Shown here: in pieces, positions 45,238-58,700 of the stretch
Position numbering within the stretch: position 1 is the stretch's first letter
Layout of the letters: every line of letters starts with the position of its first letter
From: Alviniconcha marisindica
Lineage: Eukaryota > Mollusca > Gastropoda > Provannidae
Length of the DNA stretch: 64,000 nucleotides
NCBI GenBank assembly: GCA_018857735.1
Contig: JABMCL010003468.1
Location: 312,001-376,000, forward strand
Direction: 5' to 3'
Notes under the pieces: generated by a model
Seen by the model: only the letters and a program-made list of their open reading frames with translations
The model's database searches: none
What the model was told of the DNA's origin: nothing
Made by a program: the position numbers and the translations under genes

Positions 45238-48034
45238 CATCATCAGTCTCACAAGATGTGCAAAGACGTCCAAGGGTTCTATTCTGGTTACACATTGAGA
45301 AATAAAGAAATCAAGTTCAATCAAATCAAATCAAATCAAACACACATACAGAAATTCAAAGCCTATACTGTCAGCAGAAGTTGCTTTCTTTCCCTGAGCA
45401 GGCAGCAGTCTCAAAGAGCCCCCCCCCCACCTCTCCCCCCGAACTTTAGGGTCAGCCTCACCTTGTCAGGGTGCACTGAGAGGACGGCTTTGCGGTAGAC
45501 CTTCTTCACCTGGTCTGCAGAGACCAAGTCCTGCATGCCAACACGCTTCCACCGCTTCTCCCCATCCCACAGAACCTTGTCCAGTGAGCACAGCAACGCA
45601 CGGATGTTCTTCTCCTTGCCCTGCGTCCATTCCAACACCTGCACAGCCAGCCAGGCAATTAGTCCGCATTTTAACTCACCTCACTGGCGATGTATCGCTT
45701 CATAAGGTGTCATTACTCATTGCACGCCTGGTGATGTGGCGCATCATACGCAGCGACCATTTTTGATAATTTTGTTTGCCCTGATATAACCGCAATGGTT
45801 GACTGGGCGTACAACACCAAGTTACTTACTTACTCGATAAGTTTGTGTGAAAAGTCATGGGGGTGGGTGGTACAAAGGATGAAAACTCAGAAAGCCTCCT
45901 CACATGTATTCACAATACGTGTGTATCCTCCCTTTGACCAAACAACAGTGGTGGAGAACAGAAACGTGGTTGTTTCAAAGTTGGCGAGGCAACACAGAAG
46001 CGCTGATCCCAAATGGCTACCAAGCGATGCTGTCTCACTTCTTCTTCTTCCATAAAGTGGCCAACATCATTTTGTTGATGATACTGTCGCCACTAAAGCT
46101 ACGCAGCTTATTTTAGATGGTAAATGTAGTTAAGTGTTTTCACAGACAGTACAATTCAGGTTTTCAGAGCTTGGATGAAGAGGTAGCTGACGTAACATGC
46201 TAGTCAGTATGCTTCTGAAAAAAAGTCTTTTCCCCATTTTAGTGACATGTTTTGCAGCACTGTGGAAAACTGGACTCGGATTCATGGCAAGAAATTTAGC
46301 ACATATAAAGGGAGGTAATCACTTTTGTGAACATATAAAGGGAGGTAATCACTTTTGTGAAACACTAAAGTTTTTTGTCCTAACTGTAATTGTGCGGGTT
46401 TTTTTTTGTTTTTTTTTAATGATTTAAAAAATAAAATAAAAACTCAACGAGTTAATGCCCGGTCTGGAATGAAACAAAGAGAAATCTTTGGAACAGCAAC
46501 ACTTGCATGTTCCGCTCCTTGCCCTGCATCCACTCCAACACCTGCACAGCCAGCCAGTCAGTTAGTACGCATTTTAACTTAACGCCTGGTCTTGAAAGAG
46601 CTCATAGATCAGGAGCTGTGTGAGAGTCCAGGTGGCCGTCCTGGGCTGTCTGTCCTAATTTGCCTTCTGGTTTCCGTGGACTTAAAGATTTATTGAACCA
46701 TGCTTCGGCATTGGTCACAGCTTGTCCCTAATATGTCAGCCGACATCTGAGGACATTAGGCATCACTTCATCATCAACGTCTGGAAAGAAACAGAGAAAT
46801 CTTTGGAACAGCAATGGTGGGATGTTCTTCTCCTTGTCCTGCGTCCATTCCGACATCTGCAGCCAGTCAGTAAGCACACATTTAACTTAACACCCTGTCT
46901 GGAATGGAACAAGGAGAAATCCTTTAAATAGCAATGTGTTATTATAATATTATTAACCCCTTCCCTGCCCCAACCCGTAAGATTTCCGGAAGCAATAGAA
47001 AGGAAATAGCAACAAACATAACGCATATAAACCTGCTAAAACACTGGCATATCATTTCATGTATTATAATATTAGACCTTCTGCCAATAAAACAGTGAAT
47101 GCTACTTCCTGAAATAATTATGGACTTTTGTATATGTTTGGGGGGGGGGGGGCCTTAATGACGTCAAATTTGGCACTTTTATCGGTCATTTTCCTCGCGA
47201 AGGCGCAGCAAGCACGGCAGTGAGAGTGTTACTGACCCATCCAAGATGGTGGACGGGCAGTTCCAAGCTGCTCTGGTGTCCCCCAAAAACATACCACATA
47301 AAAAACACAGTTCACCAGACCACAAGCAGGGCAGAGCAGTCTCTGTGGATAGGATTCTGCGCTTCCCAAAGACTTTAATTATTTATTCATTATTATGAAG
47401 TAAACGTTTGTTTAAGTCTTCACGACTCGTCACCGTGATGCTGAAGATGGCGAGGAAAAACCCCCTGAACTGACTGGGGCTGGGAAGGCAGAAGGGACTC
47501 ACGAAAACGTCCACCCAACCCCCATGCAGTACTGTGTTGACTGATTCAGCATTCGAATGATTGTGACATGATTGCACTTGATGGCTCTCATCAAGGAACA
47601 TGCACCCATACACATTTTGAAGGCCTTTCTTTGGAATCAGCCGGCCTTTTGCCCTGTTGCTACACTTCAGCATTTGAAGAAGAAAGAAAAGGGGCTGCTA
47701 CTCTTCGGGTCACTGGCACGGAGTGTTAATTGCGACTCTGTGATTGGCTGAAGTGTTGGGTGTTTGGCGGCCGGAGGGCGTGCGGGAACTCTTGACGTCA
47801 GTGGCATGGAACGTTAATTGTGACTCCGTGATTGGCCAAAGTGCTGGGGCGCTTGGCGGCCTGAAGGCGTGCCGGACGTTCCCACCTTCAGTTTGTCAGG
47901 GTCCATGTCCTCCTCCAGCTGTTTGCGCCGCATGTCGGCGATGGTCTTCGGCTCATCTTTCTTGGTGCTGGACGTGAAGTTGGCCTCACCCAGCAGGTCT
48001 TCAAACTGGTTGGCTGGCACTTTGGGTCGTGCCC
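44747..48034 (-). CDS. GAK: GAK C-terminal exons including the J domain
   Basis: Exon 48034-47886 encodes [40 protein letters not shown] and DPDKLK. Exon 45638-45462 encodes [40 protein letters not shown] and [16 protein letters not shown], with the HPD tripeptide needed to stimulate Hsc70 ATPase. The last exon, 44848-44747, encodes [20 protein letters not shown] and [13 protein letters not shown], then TAG. The 2.2-kb intron between 47886 and 45638 holds two broken copies of the J-domain exon head. Confidence 0.95.
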
Positions 48035-49690
48035 CTGACACCACAGACACACAGCACATCAACACACTTTGGGTCGTGCCCCTGACTCCACACACACAGC
48101 ACATCAACACACTTTGGGTCGCACCCCTGACACCACAGACACACAGCACATCAACGCACTTTGGGTCATGTCCCTGACACCACAGACACACACACATCAA
48201 CCATTTGGGCATGCCCCTGACACCACAGACACACAGTCACATTGGGCCGCCCCTGACACACAGAACCAACCACTTTGGGTCGCGCCCCTGACACCACAGA
48301 ACACATCACATCAACGCACTTTGGGTCATGCCCCTGACACTACAGACACACATCACATCAACACATTTTGGGCCATGCCCCTGAGAACACAGACACACAT
48401 CAGATCAACGCACTTTAGGTCACGCCCCTGACACCACAGACACCAGCACATTTTGGGTCACGCCCCTGACACCACATCATATCAACACACTTTGGGTCAT
48501 GCCCCTGACACCACATCATATCAACACACTTCATGCCCCTGACACCACAGACACACATCTGACACCACAGACACACAGCACATCAACACACTTTGGGTCA
48601 TGCCCCTGACACCACATCACATCAACACACTTTGGGTCATGCCCCTGACACCACAGACACACATCACATCACACACTTTGGGTCACACCCCTGACACACC
48701 ACATCACCACGTTTGGTCATGCCTCCAACACAACAGACACACATCACATGATCTGATCCAATGCTGTGCGGTTAATCTCCAGCAGATATGCTTGAAGGCA
48801 CACACAACTGCTGTAACTGGATGAGGTTAAATATAAACACAGACTGGATGCAGACGTGATAACAGTTGGTAGTTCCTGTTTTCTTTTTGAAGACTTTATC
48901 CGGGCACAGTGCCTGGTGCAAAAAATAATTCAATATTATTATCTACGGTGAGACTTTCCAGGCTCCACCACACTGCCCACCCTCACCCCAAAATGACATC
49001 AGCACAACCCAAACAGCAACCGGCCAAACACTAACCAAAGGATTTCCGAACGCCGCGGTCGTCCCGGCTGCCAATGACGCTGGCTCCACCCTGGGTGGGC
49101 TTGTGGGGGCCGGGGCTGGAAAACCCCGACACATTGTAGTTGGGGCGTGAGGCAGGCGCTGGCTGCTGCCGACCTGGGCAGGGGAAAAGAATGTCTGAAC
49201 TCGCCATCACAATCATTTTTAGGGCATTATCCCCACCCCACCCTTCTCTGCACCACGCCACAATCATACCTGGTGCATTACCCCTCCATTCTCTGCACCA
49301 CGCCACAATCATACCTGGTGCATTACCCCTCCATTCTCTGCACCACGCCACAATCATACCTGGTGCATTACCCCCACATTCTCTGCACCACGCCACAATC
49401 ATACCTGGTGCATTAGCGCCTGGCTCTGCACCACGCCACAACATACCTGGTGCATTACATCTCTGCACCACGCTCACAATCATACCTGGTGCATTACCCC
49501 TCCATTCTCTGCACCACGCCACAATCATACCTGGTGCATTACCCCTCCATTCCCTGCACCACGCCACAATCATACCTGGTGCATTACCCCCACATTCTCT
49601 GCACCACGCCACAATCATACCTGATGCGATTCCCCCATACCACAATCAGGCAATGTCCACTTTTAGCCCCGTCGGTTCACGGTCCTCAAA

Positions 49691-49762
<72 letters not shown>

Positions 49763-52700
49763 ATGGAATAAACTTGAAGTATGTACTACGCTGGCATATC
49801 CACATACCAGTTCATTCCATACTATGCCAGTGCTATACACAAGCACACACGCATCCTCAAACCATTAGAGGACAGCAAACCGACGGGGCTAAACATGAAT
49901 ATTGCCCGCAATCATACCTGGTGTATTACCCCCCACATTCTCTGCACCATAATGCAATCATATCTGGTGCATTACCCCCCCACCCCCAATTCTCTGCACC
50001 ATGCCACAATCACACCTAGTACATTGCCCCTCAGCACCATGCCACAATCACAATTCTCTGCACCATGCCACAATCACACCTAGTACATTGCCCCTCAGCA
50101 CCATGCCACAATCACACCTAGTACATTGCCCCTCGGCACCATGCCACAATCACACCTAGTACATTGCCCCTCAGCACCATGCCACAATCACACCTAGTAC
50201 ATTGCCCCTCGGCACCATGCCACAATCACACCTAGTACATTGCCCCTCTGCACCATGCCACAATCACACCTAGTACATTGCCCCTCGGCATCATGCCACA
50301 ATCACACCTAGTACATTGCCACTCTGCACCATGCCACAATCACACCTAGTACACTGCCCCTCGGCACCATGCCACAATCACACCTAGTACATTGCACCAT
50401 GCCATGACCATACCTGGTGCACCAGCCCCTCCCCTCCTCCCTCCCTTTCTCTCTTCTTCACTTTACCTGCTGCCGCAGCAGTGGGTGTCTGTGGTCGCGG
50501 TGCCTGTTGTTGCTGGGGTTGAGGCGGTCGTGGTGCTGCCCCGCCCTTGAAGGAAGTCTTTCCCAGACCACCTGCCATGAAGAGCAGTGATGAACTCAAC
50601 ATCACACTTACAGTGTGCTGAACTAGACGTCACACTTACAGTGTGCTGAACTAGACGTCACACTTACAGTGTGCTGAACTAGACGTCACACTTACAGTGT
50701 GCTGAACTAGACGTCACACTTACAGTGTGCTGAACTAGACATCACACTTACAGTGTGCTGAACTAGACGTCACACTTACAGTGTGCTGAACTAAACATCA
50801 CACTTACAATGTGCTGAACTAGACAACAGTGTGTTGAACTAAACATCACACTTACAATGTGCTGAACTTGACACCACACCTACAGTGTGCTGAACTAGAC
50901 ACCACACTTACAGTGTGTTGAACTAGAGACCACACTTACAATGTGCTGAACTAGACATCACACTTACAATGTGCTGAACTAGACATCACACTTACAATGC
51001 GCTGAACTAGACATCACACTTACAATGTGCTGAACTTGCTGTCGCATTTACAATGCACTGAACTCACTGTCACACTTGCAACACGCTGAATTCGTCACAC
51101 TAACAAGTACAATGTGCTGAACTCGCTGCCACACTTACAAGCAGAATGTGCTGAACTAACTTACAGGCACACTTACAATGTGCTGAACTTGCTGTCACAC
51201 TTACGATGTGCTGAACTCGCTGTCACACTTACACTACGTTGAACTTGCTGTCACACTTACAAGGACAACATGCTGAACTGATCAGAACGCCCTGACTGGC
51301 TTAAGCGAGTCAGATGACTGGCAGCCCAGCCGCACGCATATGTAAAGCGGAGGGACTGACCGAGGTCGGCGAAGGGGTCTGCCTTGGGTATGGGTCCGAT
51401 GCCGCCGCCGCCCCCCAGGGAGCTGCTGGTGCTCTGCGAGCTGCTCATGCCCACGCCCCCGCCAGACCCGAACGCCATGTTCATGCCCGTCCCTGTGCTG
51501 GCACTCTTGTGCATCCCCATGCCAGGCACCTGCCAGACAGAAAGGTGCCGCCAGTGACTGCAAGTCACAGGAAACAGAAAACAGAACCAGCCTCCCATGC
51601 CATGTTAACGGCCATCCCCCCCCCCCGTAGGGCACCTGTCATGCGAACAAAAGCCACCAGTGACCGCATACGTATTCTTTAAATGTACGCATTTTGACAA
51701 CAAAAATTCAACGCAACGTACCACACACCCATTTGGGCAATGGGACTGAAGAAACGGTTTTGCTAAAAAAAGAAAAAGAAAAAGAGGACATGCTACAGGT
51801 AACAGGACAGGCAAGCAGACAGACAGAACAGTTGCTGTCGCTGATCACTTTTACATATTGTTATTCTCCATTCCCGAGCAGACTCACTGCACACACACAG
51901 TCATGGACATGTCAACAGACAGGCAGTCACGGACATGTTAACAGGCAGGCAGTCACGGACATGTTAACAGGCAGGCAGTCACGGACATGTTAACAGGCAG
52001 GCAGTCACGGACATGTAACAGGCAGGCAGTCACGGACATGTTAACAGGCAGGCAGTCACGGACATGTTAACAGGCAGGCAGTCACGGACATGTTAACAGG
52101 CAGGCAGTCACGGACATGTTAACAGGCAGGCAGTCACGGACATGTTAACAGGCAGGCAGTCACGGACATGTTAACAGGCAGGCAAGACAGTCGTGGACAT
52201 GATTTCACAGGCAGGCAGGCCAGTCGTGAAACTGTTAACAAACAGGCAGACAGGGCAGCCATGGACATGTTAACAGACTGGCAGTCATGGGTATGCTAAC
52301 AGACAAGCAGATAGGATGGTCCTGGAAATGTTAACAGGCAGACATGGGCATGTTAACAGGACAGCCACGGACATGCTAACAGGCGGACAGGACAGCCACG
52401 GACATGTTAACAGGTGGACAGGACAGTCACGGACATGATCACAGGCATACATCAGTCACGGACATGTGAACAGGCAGGACAGTCACAGGCATGTTCACAG
52501 GCAGGCCAGACAGACAGAATAACCACACAGGCTAACTGCCAGACAGACAAGACAGTTTGACGGACTGACACAGGACAGCCACACAGGTTAACAACCACAC
52601 CCAGGTAGGCAACTAACGACAACCCAGTCAACCATCCAGACAGACGACTGACAAGACAAGTCACATCATCAGTGAACCGACAAGATGGATGGGCCAACCT

Positions 52701-55700
52701 GCAAGGTGGGACTGCCGGAGTTCTGCTGTCGGAAGACGCCTCTGCCTGCAGCCCCGCTCTGCTGGATGTTGTTGGCGTCCCACGTCCCAAAGAGATCAAC
52801 GTCCTCACCCTTGTCCGTCGACCCACCCTCCATGAAAGCCAGGAAGTCATCCTGAGACTTGGTCGAGGGCTTGGGGGCAGCTGGCTGAGGGGCAGGTACC
52901 TGTGGCAGGAAGAAGAGATCATTAAAACGGAGAAATCAGCTTGAGGACTATCACTGGCGGGAGCTGCCACAAGTATCAGTTTTGTCGCGACAAACATGTG
53001 TTTTGTCATGACAAAAAACGTCTTTTGTTGCAACAAAAAAAGTTTTGTCACCGCAAGCATACTTTTGTCGCGACAAGATGTTTTTGTCAGGACAAAACGT
53101 TTATCATGACAAATATCTGTCATGACAAACATAATTTTGTCACAACATGTTTACTTTTGTAGCAACAAACATGTGTTTGTCGTGACAAAACACATCTTTT
53201 GCCACGACAAAAGTACGCTTGTCGTGACAAAACATGTCTTTTGTGGTGACAAAAGTATGCTTGTTGTGACAAAACACATCTTTTGCCGCGACAAAAGTAT
53301 GCTTGTTGTGACAAAACACGTCTTTTGCCGTGACAAAAGTATGCTTGTCATGACAAAACACGTCTTTTGTGGCGACAAAAGTATGCTTGTTGTGACAAAA
53401 CACATCTTTTGCCGCGACAAAAGTATGCTTGTTGTGACAAAACACGTCTTTTGCTGTGACAAAAGTATGCTTGTCGTGACAAAACACGTCTTTTGTGGCG
53501 ACAAAAGTATGCTTGTTGTGACAAAACACGTCTTGCCGTGACAAAAGTATGCTTGTTGTGACAAAACATGTCTTTTGCCGCGACAAAAGTATGCTTGTCG
53601 TGACAAAACACGTCTTTTGCCGCGACAAAAGTATGCTTGTTGTGACAAAACATGTCTTTTGTGGCAACAAAAGTATGCTTGTCCTGATAAAACATCTTTT
53701 ACCGTGACAAAAGTATGCTTGTTGTGACAAAACACATCTTTTGTGGCAACAAAAGTATGCTTGTCATGACACAACATGTCTTTTGTGGCGACAAAAGTAT
53801 GCTTGTCGTGACAAAACATGTCTTTTGTGGCGACAAAAGCAGGCTTGTCATGACAAAACACGTCTTTTGCCATGACAAAAGTATGCTTGTCATGACAAAA
53901 CACATCTTTTGCGGCAACAAAAGTATGACAGACAGGCGTCTGAACTCACCTGAGCCTCCTGGAAAGGGTCAAAGGTGCCTAAGGGAGGAGCATCCGCTTT
54001 GGGCGCTGGCATGTTGAACTGCTGGAAGGGATCAAAGGTGTCTTCCACCATTCCCCCCATCAGGTCCGGCACCGGGCCCCCACGGCCGCTGCCGCCTCCG
54101 CCACTGGTTGCGCTTGACTGCGCTGCGGAGGAGGAGGAGGAGGCAAAGTCCGTCCCACCGGCCAGCAAGTCCACGTTGCTGGGGAGAAGGTTTTCGCCGC
54201 TCTCTGCCTCTTCGCCGACCAGGGTGAAATCCTCCAGTTGGTTCGCCACCACGTCCGGCTGCGGGTTCTTGTTGGAGTTGACGTTGTTGATGTTGAGGAG
54301 GTCCACCCCACCACCGCCGCCACCATCACCCACTCTCCCGCCATCCCCAGCGGCCACAGGCTCTCCGAAGTCCGAGTCAAAGAAGTTGGCGTCTCCCCCC
54401 TGATGGTCCTGCGTGTCAAACTGGGTGCTGAAGAAGTTCGCTGCAGAAGTTTCGGTGGGGGCGTAGGTGTCATCAGCCTTGCTGCCGACACGGTCCCTGG
54501 AGAGAGCTGTGAAGTCGTCTTCATCTCCTGACAGGTCCTCCAACAACCCCACCTGAAACAGGTTGGAGTTGTCAAATTATTTTATGTCTCCTTGAAAGTT
54601 CTTCCAACGACCCCACCTGAAATAGGAAGACATGAACAAGTTGGAGTTGTCAGTCTTTGTCCCCTGAAAGTTCCTCCAACGACCCCACCTGAAATAGGAA
54701 GACATGAACAAGTTGGAATTGTCAATCTTTGTCCCCTGAAAGTTCCTCCAATGACCCCACCTGAAATAGGAAGACATGAACAAGTTGGAGTTGTCAGTCT
54801 TTGTCCCCTGAAAGTTCTTCCAACGACCCCACCTGAAATAGGAAGACATGAACAAGTTGGAGTTGTCAATCTTTGTCCCCTGAAAGTTCCTCCAACGACC
54901 CCACCTGAAATAGGAAGACATGAACAAGTTGGAGTTGTCAATCTTTGTCCCCTGAAAGTTCCTCCAACAACCCCAACAACAGAGCAGTGTGAACAAGTGG
55001 GTTAAATGCGCGTGCGCTAGAGCTTTGGGAGTTGACTCCACTGCACCATCTGTACTCAATAAATTTAAATTAACGCTCATCAAATTAACATGCACAACTC
55101 AAACACACCTTAGCTGACCTGGCCTAAGGCTCTGATGGCTGATCTGACCTAAGCCTCATGGTTGACCTAAGCCTCTGATGGCTGACCCAAGTCTCTGATG
55201 GCTGACCTGACCTAAACCTCTGATGGCTGACTGGAGTCTCTGATGGCTGATCTGACCTAAACCTCTGATGGTTGACCTAAGTCTCTGACGGCTGATCTGA
55301 CCCAGGCCTCTGATGGCTGATCTGAGCCTCTGATGGCTGATCTGACCTAAGTCTCTGATGGCTGACCTGACCTAAGTCTCTGACGGCTGACCGGAGTCTC
55401 TGATGGCTGACCTGACCTAAACCTCTGATGGCTGACCGGAGTCTCTGATGGCTGACCTGACCTAAGCCTCTGATGGCTGACCGGAGTCTCTGATGGCTGA
55501 TCTGACCTAAGCCTCTGATGGCTGACCGGAGTCTCTGATGGCTGGCCTGACCTAAGCCTCTGATGGCTGACCTGAGCCTCTGATGGTTGACCTAAGCCTC
55601 TGATGGCTGACCGGAGTCTCTGATGGCTTGCCCCGACACTGACCTAAGCCTCTGATGGCTGACACCTGACCTAAAACCTCTGATGGCTGCTGACTCTACT

Positions 55701-58700
55701 ACTGACCTAAGCTCTGATGGCTTGACCTAAGCCTCTGATGGCTGACCGGAGTCTCTGATGGCTGACCTGACCTAAGCCTCTGATGGCTGACCTGACCTAA
55801 ACCTCTGATGGCTGACCGGAGTCTCTGATGGCTGACCTGACCTAAGCCTCTGATGGCTGACCGGAGTCTCTGATGGCTGACCTGACCTAAGCCTCTGATG
55901 GCTGACCGGAGTCTCTGATGGCTGACCGGAGTCTCTGATGGCTGACCTGACCTAAACCTCTGATGGCTGACCGGACCCAAGCCTCTGATGACCGGACTGA
56001 CCTAAGTCTCTGATGACTGACCTGACCCAAGCCTCTGATGGCTGACCTGAGTTTCTGATGACTGACCCAACCCAAGCCTCTGATGGATGACATGACCTGA
56101 CCCGGGCCTCTGATGGCTGACATGACCTGACCCAGGCCTCAGATGGCAGACCTGACCTGACCCAAGCCGCTGATGACCCAACTGACCGGAGCTCTAACAG
56201 TCGCACTAACCTGAGCCTCTGTTCGCTGAACAGGTGGAGCACCCTCCTCTGGCGCCACGCCGGAGTCGTCAGTCCAGTCCAGCGTGACGAAGAAGCTGCT
56301 CTTGCTCTGGGCCTCCCCGTCGCCCTGCTGCTTGCTGGCCTGCTGTCTGGACGGGGTGCTGTGGGCACTGCCCGACTCCTGCTTGGCCCGCTGCTTGGTT
56401 GGGGTGAGGTGGGGGCTGCCCGACGCATCGTCTGAGTCCTTGCTCGCTGTGCGGTTCAGTCGGCTCTTGGCTCGCTCTGACACTCCTGCGGGCAAACAGG
56501 TCTGAACTTCCAGCGTCGGGTTTGGGGGGGGGGGGGTGTGTGGTGCAAAAATACACTTTCCTGTGAAATGTGGGTAAATATTGCACCCCATCGCTTTTGG
56601 GAGAATGCTTTACAATTTCTCATAAAAGGTTGGCTTTACATCCCTAGGTCCATGAAGAGATTAACATTTACCCACCAAATTTTATTTACCCACCAAATCA
56701 AATGCTTGTATTGCGGCTTGGGGGACAGCAAGGTATGGGAGGTGGCATCACAGTGCTCAGCAGTTTGCTTGCAGAACACCGAGACAAAGAAGCAAACCTG
56801 CAGGCCTTGTTGCCAACTGTTTAGCTTGTTGCTAAGACTGAGTCCAGTTGCCGACAGAACTTTACTGAGGTTGCTTGGCTAGTGCTGGTCAGGCAAATTG
56901 CTTTCAACAATGAGAAACCTCCCACTTTGGGGCCGATCGCCTAATGCTGGAAGGGCAAACTGCTTCCAACACTGACAAACCTCCCACTCACTCCCTTTAT
57001 GGGCCCATGAGCATGGTGAGCAAATAAAATTAAAGGCAGATAGCCCCTGACCCCAATTTACTAAAGAGTAGGCCCTGATCCCGATTTACTAAAGAGTGGG
57101 CCCTGATCCTGATTTGCTAAAGAGTGGGCCCTGATCCTGATTTGCTAAAGAGTAGGCCCTGATCCTGATTTGCTAAAGAGTAGCCCCTGATCCTGATTTG
57201 CTAAAGAGTAGGCCCTGATCCTGATTTGCTAAAGAGTGGCCCCTGATCCCGATTTACTAAAGAGTGGGCCCTGATCCTGATTTGCTAAAGAGTGGGCCCT
57301 GATCCTGATTTGCTAAAGAGTGGGCCCTGATCCCGATTTGCTAAAGAGTGGGCCCTGATCCTGATTTGCTAAAGAGTGGGCCCTGATCCTGATTTGCTAA
57401 AGAGTAGGCCCTGATCCTGATTTGCTAAAGAGTAGCCCCTGATCCCGATTTACTGAAAAGCCCGTAAGCCTGCTCTCCTTCCATGTGCATGAATCATCAA
57501 TAGCCACAGAAACAACTCCTGGCTTGTGTTTATTTTTAGATCAGGACAGTCCCTTGTTCCACCAACAATGCAACGTGCCTGACATCAAAAACTTGCAACT
57601 AACTGGATAACTGTGTGATGACAGTTCAGGTTCAAAGTTTGAGGCAACTGTAGCCGATGTCGGTTGCCCTGCTCACCAAATTCAGAGAAGACGCTGTGGA
57701 GCTCCTCCTTGTTGGAGAAGAGGATGCGAGGCCCCAGCTTCTCCGTGTTGAAGTTTTCCCATGGGTAGCGCTTGTCGGTCGGCTGGTGAGCCACTGGTGC
57801 CACCATGACGTCCACGGTGACGTTGAACAGCTCCGGGTACTTGTCTGGTGTATCCAGCTGATCCAGCTCAAACCTGCACACAGCAACACACACAGGTCTC
57901 TAACCATACCACAGAAGTGTCAAGCTCAAATCTACGCCCAGCAACACAGACAGGTCTCTAACCATACCACAGGTGTGTAATGTACACCCAGCAACACACA
58001 CTGGTCTCTAACCATACCACAGGTGTGTAATGTACACCCAGCAACACAGACAGGTCTATAACCATACCACAGGTGTGTAATGTACACCCAGCAACACACA
58101 CTGGTCTCTAACCATACCACAGGTGTGTAATGTACACCCAGCAACACAGACAGGTCTATAACCATACCACAGGTGTGTAATGTACACCCAGCAACACACA
58201 CTGGTCTCTAACCATACCACAAGAGTGTCCAGCTCAAATCTATACCCAGGAACACAAACAGATCTCTATAACCATACCGCATGTGTGTACACCCAGCAAC
58301 ACACACAGGTCTCTAACCATACCACAGGTGTGTCCAGCTCATATCTACACCCAGGAACACATACAGGTCTCTAACCATACCACAGGTGTGTCAAGCTCAA
58401 ACCTACACCTAGCAACACATACAGGTCTCTAACCATACTACTGGTGGATATTTTTTTTAAAGATGTATGATAAACTTAAGACATATTTTTTCCAGAACAG
58501 TCTCATTCTGTTCTGTTGTTGGTTATAATACTTTGTTGTATTATGTCAAATATTAGCTTCACTAATGTTAACTGTGTGCGTGAACCTATGGACGGTAAAT
58601 ATAAGCAAGCAGTAAAGAACATGGCAGACATACTCACCAAAAGGAGACAGGGCACAGATGCAGACACACACAAAAAACCACCATGATGTTTTGACAGACA

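Noticed and set aside
47195..47270. Possible promoter or start region CCATCCAAGATGGTGGACGG
   Set aside because: The ATG opens only a very short frame and no plus-strand exon follows. It lies inside a GAK intron.
53140..53903. Long ORFs on both strands with [10 protein letters not shown] and [12 protein letters not shown] repeats
   Set aside because: The array unit is 42 bp, a multiple of 3, so open frames arise on both strands. No real coding signal.
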